Part shown: piece after piece, positions 1 through 6,200 of the stretch
How positions within the stretch are numbered: position 1 is the stretch's first letter
Layout of the letters: every line of letters begins with the position of its first letter
Origin: Aphodousia sp048520025
Lineage (GTDB): Bacteria > Pseudomonadota > Gammaproteobacteria > Burkholderiales > Burkholderiaceae_F
DNA: 9,282 nucleotides
Direction: 5' to 3'
NCBI GenBank assembly: GCA_048520025.1
Contig: DBFZTP010000015.1
Location: 1-9,282, forward strand
Program-made: the position numbers and the translations under genes
The notes under the pieces: generated by a model
Databases searched by the model: none
The model's input: only the letters and a program-made list of their open reading frames with translations
What the model was told of the DNA's origin: nothing

Positions 1-1
1 T

Positions 2-85
2 GTAGAGTTTTTGATTCAATTTCCCGATGATATTGATTTAATCCGCAAAAGAACACTGAATTTTAAAGCCGAAGGGGGTATTTAG
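2..85 (+). CDS. 3' end of an unidentified protein (partial at the window edge)
   Basis: This is the only one of the three forward frames that is open from the window edge. It encodes about 27 residues ending LNFKAEGGI and stops at TAG 83-85. The stop overlaps a possible GTG start of the next gene by one base and lies 2 bases before that gene's ATG, an arrangement typical of translational coupling within an operon. Too little is left to name the protein. Because the next gene is a prepilin-like protein, another pilin-like or secretion/pilus assembly component is a reasonable inference but is not shown by the sequence. Confidence 0.6.
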   Translation, partial: VEFLIQFPDDIDLIRKRTLNFKAEGGI

Positions 86-87
86 TG

Positions 88-969
88 ATGAAAAATGCAT
101 TGAACACTCGGGGCTTTACGCTGATTGAAATTGTCATGTCACTCATTATTTTGGGTGTTTTAGGAACTCTAATTGGTCAGCATTATTTTGATCTCCGTAA
201 AGACGCGGAAGAAAAGTTGGCCAAAGCAACGGTAGATGCTGCGCAAGTCAAAATCAACTCTCGCTTTACACGCTATATGGCTCAAGGAGATACGTGTGCA
301 ATCGCTGTGAGTAAAGTTGAAGAGTTGTCATTGATCAGCGACGATGGAGCAAATCAATTTGGGGAGTTTAACTTCCAAATTGAAGGTAATAATTCAATTA
401 TTTCTCCTGACGGTGTTCGTATTACAGCTACGTCTATATCGTCTAGCCAAGCTTATTCAGGTGTTGACTTTACTTTAGAAGTTCCTGCTTGTTTAGATAT
501 AAAACATGAAATAGAACCCACCCCCGATGATGAGAATCAATCTACTCCTGCTGAAGATTTTAATATTGATGGACTGATGAGTTGGTCAGACAACAAAGGG
601 GATAATGATATTCATTTAGGTACAGGTCTTTTCTTTAATGAGGGCGGTTCGAATAAGTTATATATTTGGGTTCACTCTAGTAATGGGAATATGAATGGTA
701 AAGATTTTGATAAGGTTCTTGAAGATAATAAGCACAATAAATACGTAGTAGAAATAAATTTATCGGAAGCTGTATACGCAACTCAACAAGAAGATGGCCA
801 ATGGAATCCTGCATTATCAGTAGGAAGTCTAAAAAAAGAGGGGGAAGATGTTTCTGTTTACATTGATAAAAATAACTGGGTATCAGTTTATACGTATGTG
901 AAAGAGGGAGATTCGTGGTTAAAAGTTAGAGTGGCGTCTGAAAGTAAAAATTACTTAAAGAGTGAATGA
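88..969 (+). CDS. type IV prepilin-like protein with an extra C-terminal domain
   Basis: The protein has 293 residues counted from ATG 88; a GTG at 85 would add one. A purine-rich stretch (GAAGGGGG, 71-78) is the ribosome binding site for either start. The N-terminus is a classic class III (type IV pilin/pseudopilin) signal. A short leader ends in Gly9, followed by FTLIE with Glu at mature position 5, then a hydrophobic helix to about residue 33, so prepilin peptidase should cleave between Gly9 and Phe10. Residues 34-135 look like a pilin body. Cys70 and Cys135 could form the disulfide loop common in pilins. An acidic, Pro-rich linker (about 142-158) leads to a roughly 135-residue C-terminal region rich in Gly, Asn, Asp and Trp that I do not recognise. 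DNA for that part is visibly more A+T-rich. It is probably a minor pilin, a pseudopilin or a surface-exposed adhesin-like pilin; the exact machine is unknown. Confidence 0.8.
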   Translation: MKNALNTRGFTLIEIVMSLIILGVLGTLIGQHYFDLRKDAEEKLAKATVDAAQVKINSRFTRYMAQGDTCAIAVSKVEELSLISDDGANQFGEFNFQIEGNNSIISPDGVRITATSISSSQAYSGVDFTLEVPACLDIKHEIEPTPDDENQSTPAEDFNIDGLMSWSDNKGDNDIHLGTGLFFNEGGSNKLYIWVHSSNGNMNGKDFDKVLEDNKHNKYVVEINLSEAVYATQQEDGQWNPALSVGSLKKEGEDVSVYIDKNNWVSVYTYVKEGDSWLKVRVASESKNYLKSE

Positions 970-1003
970 CAGGGACTTAACAGCTGGTATTTAAAGCAAA
1001 AAT

Positions 1004-1033
1004 TTGCGCATTTTTGATCATTATTCGTACAAT
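1004..1033 (+). promoter_or_regulatory. candidate sigma-70 promoter for the leader or small RNA before the EAL gene
   Basis: A TTGCGC -35-like hexamer (1004-1009) and a TACAAT -10 hexamer (1028-1033, 5 of 6 to consensus) are separated by 18 bp. Transcription would start near 1040 and run through the two hairpins and the terminator described next. No comparable promoter is visible between the terminator and the EAL gene start. This is a pattern match only. Confidence 0.35.
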
Positions 1034-1039
1034 GTAACA

Positions 1040-1192
1040 AGAGGTATCCAATCTCAGATATGCGCCTTGAGTCGCTATTGATAGGTGAATGCTTCCGTTG
1101 CGTTGCTCTATCAATGGCGCTTCCAGTTTTTTGCTTCTCTATTGAGGAAAACTGAAGCATGTTGATGAAAAAGGGCCACTAGGCCCTTTTTT
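1040..1192 (+). ncRNA. candidate structured leader or small RNA upstream of the EAL gene
   Basis: No convincing gene lies between 970 and 1215. The sequence instead folds well on paper. A 12-bp stem pairs 1073-1084 with 1108-1119 (one G-U pair, 23-nt loop). A second stem pairs 1120-1130 with 1148-1157 (one bulged C). An intrinsic terminator follows at 1168-1192. The block GGCGC (1116-1120) can alternatively pair with GCGCC at 1062-1066, so two mutually exclusive folds exist. I could not match it to 6S, 4.5S, tmRNA or the c-di-GMP-I (GEMM) riboswitch consensus. It could be a roughly 155-nt small RNA or an attenuated 5' leader of the EAL gene. The evidence is structural only. Confidence 0.35.
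1168..1192 (+). terminator. intrinsic terminator just upstream of the EAL gene
   Basis: A perfect 10-bp stem (1168-1177 with 1182-1191), with GGGCC/GGCCC at its core and a 4-nt ACTA loop, runs directly into a T tract ending at 1192. The next gene's start codon is only 24 nt further on, which leaves no room for a promoter between them. It therefore either ends the pilin-operon transcript or a small RNA, or it attenuates the EAL gene. Confidence 0.8.
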
Positions 1193-1215
1193 GGTTAGAG
1201 TAGGAGCTATTGCAA

Positions 1216-2523
1216 ATGGATCAATCCGAAACTCATGCATCCATTGACCCTGTAACGGGCGGGATGGGGCGTTTGCAATTTTCCAAACAAGCTAGGCAAT
1301 TACTTGAAAGTGATCGTACGGCATTTGCCATTATTTCGATCGATATTCGCCAATTCAAATTGATTAATGTCAGTTTCGGTCGAAGCGTTGGCAATGTCAT
1401 TCTTGACCACATCTATCGCTGTATCAAGCAATCACTCTCTGAGGAAGAACTTCTCGTTCGTGACGCCGGTGACGTGTTCTACGTCTTGATGAAGACTCGC
1501 AATCGTCAAGAAATTCTTAATCGTTTGATCTTTATTCGACAAAAGGTCGATGAGAAAATCATTACGCACGCTTTGGTTGGCCCGCATTTGGTATTGCGTT
1601 TCGGGATTTATTTGCCGGAGAACGATAAAACCAACTTCGAGCGTATGTTTGAGTTTGCCAATATGGCTCGTAAGCATTCGGACGATGTGGTGGGCTGCAA
1701 CGAGTCGTGCTTCTTCGATCCCAATCGCGCTGCAAAGACGTTAGAAGAACGTGAAATCTTTACTCAATTGGTGACGTCACTTAAGGAAGGAGCTTTTGAG
1801 GTTTATTTACAACCCAAAGTTTCCATGAAAGACGGTCGTATTGTGGGGGCTGAGGCTCTGGCTCGTTGGAAGCATCCCAAGAAGGGACTTTTATCACCGT
1901 CACACTTCATTGCAACGCTTGAAAAATACCGTTTGATTCACCGTTTGGACATGTTTATTTTTGAAGCGGTTTGCCAGATGATTGCCAAGTGGCATGAAGA
2001 AAACCATCGTGTGTGTCCAATCTCCGTCAATTTATCTCGTCAAACAATTACGATTCCCGGTCTTTTAGAACATTTGCGGTCGGTGTGTACACGCTACGGT
2101 GTATCGCCCGAAGAAATTGAGTTGGAAATCACCGAAACGGACGTGATTCGAGATTTTGCAAGTACAAAGGAATTCTTAAGAGAGCTTCGAAAAATTGGTT
2201 TTAGAAGTTCTGTGGATGATTTCGGGATTGGCTACTCATCGCTCGTTTGCTTGAAAGAATTAATTGTCGATGCGGCGAAATTAGACAGAAGCTTCTTCTT
2301 GGGAAGTGGCGAGAGAGCTTGTATTGTATTGAGTGCCATCACGACGCTCTTGACGAAACTGGGTTTACAGGTCGTTGCCGAAGGGGTCGAAACGCAAGAA
2401 CAGTTGGACTTTCTTAAGACCACAACTTGCGACCTCATTCAAGGGTACGTGTGCTTTAAGCCGATGCCGGTGAGTGAGTTTGTACAAAAGGCCTTTATTG
2501 AAGACATAATCTGTGCTCTTTAA
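1216..2523 (+). CDS. GGDEF-EAL protein; c-di-GMP phosphodiesterase with degenerate GGDEF domain
   Basis: The protein has 435 residues from ATG 1216, chosen because TAGGAG at 1201-1206 lies 9 nt upstream. An in-frame TTG at 1210 is too close to that site. Residues about 35-165 form a GGDEF fold whose signature reads AGDVF (84-88) instead of GGDEF, so cyclase activity is very unlikely. Residues about 178-425 are an EAL domain with the conserved metal- and substrate-binding positions: EAL motif E213, N272 in SVNLS, E304 and E307 in EITE, D334/D335 in DDFGIGYSS, K355, E392 in EGVE and Q409 in QGY. It should therefore hydrolyse c-di-GMP to pGpG; the GGDEF part may be an allosteric GTP sensor, as known in other composite proteins. 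There are no membrane segments or N-terminal sensor domain, so it is cytoplasmic. A structured region with a terminator lies immediately upstream, and a terminator follows. Confidence 0.9.
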   Translation: MDQSETHASIDPVTGGMGRLQFSKQARQLLESDRTAFAIISIDIRQFKLINVSFGRSVGNVILDHIYRCIKQSLSEEELLVRDAGDVFYVLMKTRNRQEILNRLIFIRQKVDEKIITHALVGPHLVLRFGIYLPENDKTNFERMFEFANMARKHSDDVVGCNESCFFDPNRAAKTLEEREIFTQLVTSLKEGAFEVYLQPKVSMKDGRIVGAEALARWKHPKKGLLSPSHFIATLEKYRLIHRLDMFIFEAVCQMIAKWHEENHRVCPISVNLSRQTITIPGLLEHLRSVCTRYGVSPEEIELEITETDVIRDFASTKEFLRELRKIGFRSSVDDFGIGYSSLVCLKELIVDAAKLDRSFFLGSGERACIVLSAITTLLTKLGLQVVAEGVETQEQLDFLKTTTCDLIQGYVCFKPMPVSEFVQKAFIEDIICAL

Positions 2524-2538
2524 GTTTCAAAAAGCACA

Positions 2539-2580
2539 AAAAAATAACTCCCAAACTAAAAAGTGAGGGAGTTATTTTTT
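2539..2580. terminator. bidirectional intrinsic terminator between the EAL gene and ssb
   Basis: A perfect 14-bp stem pairs 2539-2552 with 2567-2580 around a 14-nt loop. The core is AACTCCC/GGGAGTT, flanked by an A tract on one side and a T tract on the other. Since the two flanking genes converge, with the stop at 2523 on the plus strand and the stop at 2595 on the minus strand, it can serve both transcripts. Confidence 0.9.
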
Positions 2581-2594
2581 GCGACAAGCGAAAT

Positions 2595-3089
2595 TTAGAA
2601 CGGAATATCTTCGTCTAAATTGTCGAGGCCACCCACGGGAGCGGGCATCGGATCAGCTTGGCGAGAGGGAGCTTGATGATAGCCACCTTCGCTTTGCATC
2701 GGACGACGCGGAGCGGATTCAAAACCGCCAGCAGCCGGAGCGCCTTCAGAGCGTTCACGCGTACCCAACATTTGCATCGTTTCAGCGATGATTTCCGTGG
2801 AGTAGCGATCTTGTCCATCCGGACCTTGCCACTTACGCGTGCGCAAACGACCTTCCACATAAACCGGGCGGCCCTTACGCAAGTACTCGGAAGCAATTTC
2901 AGCTTGACGACCGAAGAACACAACGCGGTGCCATTCGGTTTCTTCTTGAGGTTGACCATTAGAATCCTTGTAGCGACGAGACGTTGCAACAGTGATCGTG
3001 GTAATGGCCGTACCGCCTTCAGCGGTATAACGGGTATCGGGATCACGTCCCAAATTACCGATAATGATGACTTTATTAACCGAAGCCAT
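2595..3089 (-). CDS. ssb: single-stranded DNA-binding protein SSB
   Basis: The protein has 164 residues, close to the usual bacterial length, starting MASVNKVIIIGNLGRDP. Residues 1 to about 111 form the OB fold that binds single-stranded DNA as a tetramer; Trp53, Phe59 and Trp87 match the base-stacking aromatic positions of E. coli SSB. The motif TEWHRVVFFG and EYLRKG.PVYVEG.LRTRKW are hallmark stretches. Residues 112-155 are a flexible Gly/Pro/Gln-rich linker. The C-terminus DEDIPF is the acidic tip through which SSB recruits replication, recombination and repair proteins. The gene diverges from uvrA, an arrangement also known in E. coli. On the minus strand, a hairpin with a T7 run lies 14 nt before the start codon. 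The purine-rich sequence between that run and the ATG is a weak ribosome binding site. Confidence 0.97.
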   Translation of the reverse strand: MASVNKVIIIGNLGRDPDTRYTAEGGTAITTITVATSRRYKDSNGQPQEETEWHRVVFFGRQAEIASEYLRKGRPVYVEGRLRTRKWQGPDGQDRYSTEIIAETMQMLGTRERSEGAPAAGGFESAPRRPMQSEGGYHQAPSRQADPMPAPVGGLDNLDEDIPF

Positions 3090-3103
3090 AATCTTTCATT
3101 TCC

Positions 3104-3131
3104 AAAAAAACGTTGTCATCGAAATGACAAC
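3104..3131 (-). terminator. terminator-like hairpin in the ssb 5' leader
   Basis: Read on the minus strand, 3131 to 3112 forms a perfect 8-bp stem (GTTGTCAT/ATGACAAC) closed by a UUCG tetraloop. One G and seven Ts (3110-3104) follow. This is a textbook intrinsic terminator, placed 14 nt before the ssb start codon with no gene upstream on that strand. It may be an attenuator of ssb or the end of a short leader transcript. Confidence 0.7.
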
Positions 3132-3198
3132 AAACCTAACAATCCCAAAGGCTTCAGACAGGGAGTGAACTCACCCGTCGCTTTTGATGCGTTTGGTG

Positions 3199-3218
3199 AG
3201 CATATCCAAAAATATGCT
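3199..3218. repeat. inverted repeat in the ssb/uvrA control region
   Basis: AGCATAT (3199-3205) and ATATGCT (3212-3218) form a perfect 7-bp inverted repeat with a 6-nt spacer, flanked more loosely by GTGA on one side and TCAC on the other. No T tract follows on either strand, so it is more like a protein-binding site or a leader hairpin than a terminator. The binding factor is unknown. Confidence 0.45.
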
Positions 3219-3225
3219 ATTCACT

Positions 3226-3254
3226 ATTTTGTAGTAACTTGCTGAAAATGTCCA
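3226..3254 (-). promoter_or_regulatory. ssb: weak candidate ssb promoter
   Basis: On the minus strand, TGGACA (3254-3249) and CAAAAT (3231-3226) are spaced 17 bp apart, a fair but not strong match to a sigma-70 promoter. If used, the ssb leader would be about 130 nt and would contain the 3199-3218 inverted repeat and the 3104-3131 terminator-like hairpin. Confidence 0.25.
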
Positions 3255-3270
3255 CACCTAAAGGGTGAGT

Positions 3271-3280
3271 TTTACGTAAA
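3271..3280. repeat. 10-bp perfect palindrome TTTACGTAAA
   Basis: A perfect palindrome 20 bp upstream of the proposed uvrA -35 hexamer. Directly beside it, GGGTGAGTT (3263-3271) is the reverse complement of AACTCACCC at 3168-3176. Both are plausible operator elements, but I recognise neither as the site of a known regulator. Confidence 0.3.
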
Positions 3281-3299
3281 GAACACATTCATATTTCAT

Positions 3300-3329
3300 T
3301 TGAACGAAAGAAAACCGATAAAATATATT
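3300..3329 (+). promoter_or_regulatory. uvrA: candidate uvrA promoter
   Basis: TTGAAC (3300-3305) and TATATT (3324-3329, 5 of 6 to consensus) have an 18-bp spacer. Initiation near 3336 would leave a 5' leader of about 20 nt before ATG 3357. This placement also argues against the longer reading of uvrA from TTG 3300, which would start inside the promoter. I did not find a clear LexA box (CTG-N10-CAG). Confidence 0.5.
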
Positions 3330-3356
3330 GGTTTAGCTCAAAATTTGGGGATAACG

Positions 3357-6194
3357 ATGGGTTCGGCAATTCGCATTCGCGGCGCACGTACGCATAACTT
3401 AAAAAATATTGATTTGGACATTCCGCGCCACAAGCTGGTGGTGATAACGGGGTTATCTGGTTCTGGGAAAAGTTCACTTGCGTTTGATACGCTCTACGCC
3501 GAAGGTCAACGTCGTTACGTTGAAAGCCTCTCGGCCTATGCTCGCCAATTTTTAGACCTCATGGAGCGACCCGATGTTGATTTGATTGACGGTTTGTCGC
3601 CCGCTATTGCCATTGAACAAAAAGCCGTTACCACCAACCCGCGCTCAACCGTCGGAACCATTACTGAAATCTTGGATTATTTGCGCTTACTTTTTGCTCG
3701 TGTCGGTACCCCTTATTGCCCCGTGCACGGTTTGCCCTTAGAAGTCACGCCCATCTCTGCGATGGTCGATCGTGTGATGCAAATGCCTGTGGGCAGCAAA
3801 ATCATGATTGTGGCGCCCGTCATTCGTCAAAAGAAGATGGATTTCGCCCGCTTTTTCCAAGATATGCAAACGCAAGGCTTCATTCGTTTCCAAATTGACG
3901 GTAAACGCTATGATGCTGAGACTTTGCCCGATCTTGATCCTAAAGAGCGTCACGATGTCGATGTGATTGTGGACCGATTAAAGGTCAGAGATGATGCGCA
4001 ACAACGCCTGGCAGAGAGCTTTGAAACAGCGCTTCGTTTAACGGATGGGCGTGTGCAAGTCGAAGACATGGACACAGGCGAAAAGTTAAGTTTTTCGAGT
4101 CACTACTGCTGTCCCGAATGTGGCTATAGCGTTGAAGAGTTAGAGCCTCGAATTTTCTCCTTTAATAACCCCTTAGGAGCGTGTCCTGATTGCAACGGGA
4201 TGGGGGAATCGATGGTCTTTACCGAAGACAGTGTCGTGAACCACCCAGAGCTTTCTTTGGCCTCCGGCGCCATTCACGGCTGGGATCGTCGCAACCTTTA
4301 TAACTTTGACATGATGTCGGCGGTGGCTAAGGCTTGTGATTTTGATATTGATACCCCGTGGTGCGATTTAACGGAAGAGAATCGCCACGATATTCTCTAC
4401 GGTTTGGGCGACAGAAAGATCAAGATGCCCTATCGAAGCGCCGGGAAAGTGACCTATCAAACGGAACCCTTTGACGGTGTTTTGGCAATTCTTAATCGTC
4501 GATATGCCGAAACCAACAACGAAGCCGTGCGAGAAGAACTTAACCGGTACCGCGTATTAAAACCCTGTGCTTCTTGTCACGGAACGCGATTAAGAGAAGC
4601 CGCTCGCAATGTCTTTATCGGTTTAGGGGAACAAAAGAAAGCCATTTCCGATATCACGGGCATGAGTTTGCAAGAAGCTAAAAGCTATTTTGATGCACTT
4701 GTCATTGATGGTACGAAAAAAGACATTGCCCAAAAGTTAATTGACGGCATCGCCTTGCGATTGAAGTTTTTAACCGATGTGGGTTTGGGCTATTTATCGT
4801 TGGATCGTCGTGCCGATACGCTCTCGGGCGGTGAAGGTCAACGCATCCGATTGGCAAGCCAAATCGGTTCCGGTTTAACGGGGGTGATGTACGTTTTGGA
4901 CGAACCCTCGATCGGCTTACATCAAAGAGACAATGATCGCCTCATTGAAACGCTCAAACAATTGCGTGATTTGGGTAACTCTGTCATTGTCGTTGAGCAT
5001 GATGAAGACACGATCCGTGAGGCTGATTACGTTGTGGACATGGGCCCCAGAGCGGGCTTCTTAGGGGGCGAAGTGATTGCTTGTGGCACGCCCGATGAAA
5101 TTCAAAAAAATCCTAATTCATTAACGGGCGCTTACCTTAATGGCGCCAAGCACATTGATCTTTCCAGAAAAGCCAAACGCAAGACCGATAACGTTTTGCG
5201 ACTGGTGGGCGCGAGCGGCCACAATTTAAAGAACGTGACCTTAGAAATTCCCGAAGGGTTAATCACGGTTGTGACCGGTGTCTCGGGGTCTGGCAAATCC
5301 ACGCTCATTAACGATACGCTCTATCGCATTGCCGCTCAATCGCTTTACCGTGCAAGTACCTCGCCTGAACCCTATGAGCGCATCGAAGGCTTGGAGCGCT
5401 TTGATAAAGTGATTGACGTTGACCAAAGTCCGATCGGTCGTTCGCCCCGCTCTAACCCAGCCACCTATACGGGACTTTTCACGCACATTCGTGAGCTTTT
5501 TGCTCAAACGCCCGTGGCCAGAGAACGAGGTTATGACGTCGGTCGCTTTAGTTTTAACGTCAAGGGCGGGCGTTGCGAAGCCTGCCAAGGTGAAGGGTTC
5601 ATTAAGGTGGAAATGAACTTCTTGCCCGACATGTACGTGCCTTGTGAAGTCTGTCACGGACAGCGCTATGCAAGAGAAACGTTGGACGTGCTCTATAAGG
5701 GCAAAAACATTGCTGAAGTGTTGGAGCTCACCGTTGAACAAGCCTTGGATTTCTTTAGCTCACATCCGGCCTTAAAACGCAAACTTCAAACCTTAATGGA
5801 TGTGGGTTTAGGCTACATCAAATTGGGGCAAAGCGCTTTGACGCTTTCGGGCGGCGAAGCCCAACGCATGAAGCTTGCGTTGGAGCTTTCCAAACGCGAT
5901 ACCACAAAGACGCTTTACATCTTGGATGAGCCCACCACAGGGTTACATTTTGAAGATGTACAAATGTTGATTTCAGTGATTCAACAATTACGTGATGCAG
6001 GCAATACGATTGTTATCATTGAGCACAATTTGGATGTGATTGCTTCGGCCGATTGGGTTGTGGATTTAGGCCCTGAAGGGGGCGCTGCCGGGGGCGAAAT
6101 CATTGCAACGGGGACGCCCGCGCAAATCGCTCGAGTCAAGGGCAGTGCAACGGGGTTTTATCTTAAAAAGCATTTGGCGAAACTCAAGGAGTAA
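3357..6194 (+). CDS. uvrA: UvrABC system protein A (excinuclease ATPase subunit)
   Basis: The protein has 945 residues from ATG 3357, close to the 940 of E. coli UvrA. This start has a GGGG ribosome site 6 nt upstream and gives the normal beginning, followed by IRIRGARTHNLKNIDL. An in-frame TTG at 3300 would add 19 untypical residues. UvrA dimers scan DNA for bulky damage and load UvrB in nucleotide excision repair. It has two ABC ATPase modules: Walker A GLSGSGKSS (about 32-40) with signature LSGGEGQ (about 489) and LDEPSIGLH; and GVSGSGKST (about 641) with LSGGEAQ (about 830) and LDEPTTGLH. Zinc-binding cysteine pairs are Cys252/255 with Cys276/279, and a C-terminal CxxC pair beginning near Cys740 with CEVC about 30 residues later. 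It diverges from ssb and is followed after 6 bp by rmlD. Intact. Confidence 0.98.
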   Translation: MGSAIRIRGARTHNLKNIDLDIPRHKLVVITGLSGSGKSSLAFDTLYAEGQRRYVESLSAYARQFLDLMERPDVDLIDGLSPAIAIEQKAVTTNPRSTVGTITEILDYLRLLFARVGTPYCPVHGLPLEVTPISAMVDRVMQMPVGSKIMIVAPVIRQKKMDFARFFQDMQTQGFIRFQIDGKRYDAETLPDLDPKERHDVDVIVDRLKVRDDAQQRLAESFETALRLTDGRVQVEDMDTGEKLSFSSHYCCPECGYSVEELEPRIFSFNNPLGACPDCNGMGESMVFTEDSVVNHPELSLASGAIHGWDRRNLYNFDMMSAVAKACDFDIDTPWCDLTEENRHDILYGLGDRKIKMPYRSAGKVTYQTEPFDGVLAILNRRYAETNNEAVREELNRYRVLKPCASCHGTRLREAARNVFIGLGEQKKAISDITGMSLQEAKSYFDALVIDGTKKDIAQKLIDGIALRLKFLTDVGLGYLSLDRRADTLSGGEGQRIRLASQIGSGLTGVMYVLDEPSIGLHQRDNDRLIETLKQLRDLGNSVIVVEHDEDTIREADYVVDMGPRAGFLGGEVIACGTPDEIQKNPNSLTGAYLNGAKHIDLSRKAKRKTDNVLRLVGASGHNLKNVTLEIPEGLITVVTGVSGSGKSTLINDTLYRIAAQSLYRASTSPEPYERIEGLERFDKVIDVDQSPIGRSPRSNPATYTGLFTHIRELFAQTPVARERGYDVGRFSFNVKGGRCEACQGEGFIKVEMNFLPDMYVPCEVCHGQRYARETLDVLYKGKNIAEVLELTVEQALDFFSSHPALKRKLQTLMDVGLGYIKLGQSALTLSGGEAQRMKLALELSKRDTTKTLYILDEPTTGLHFEDVQMLISVIQQLRDAGNTIVIIEHNLDVIASADWVVDLGPEGGAAGGEIIATGTPAQIARVKGSATGFYLKKHLAKLKE

Positions 6195-6200
6195 TCGTCC

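Noticed and set aside
951..1160. A 69-codon minus-strand frame in the gap after the prepilin gene
   Set aside because: It has no recognisable motif and starts without a clear ribosome site. It lies across the plus-strand hairpins, which explain the sequence better.
1040..1192. c-di-GMP-I riboswitch, 6S RNA or 4.5S RNA at the leader before the EAL gene
   Set aside because: The conserved core sequences of those RNAs, as I recall them, are absent, and the stem arrangement does not fit.
2658..3245. A 195-codon plus-strand frame opposite ssb
   Set aside because: It is antisense to a well-supported ssb gene and its composition is that of a shadow frame; it has no family resemblance.
3242..3257. 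A possible LexA box, CTG-N10-CAC, upstream of uvrA/ssb
   Set aside because: One half-site deviates from CTG-N10-CAG and the inner bases do not resemble the usual AT-rich core, so it is too weak to call.
5259..5741. A 160-codon minus-strand frame inside uvrA
   Set aside because: It overlaps the second ATPase module and zinc region of uvrA, which is certain; it is a mirror frame with no own evidence.
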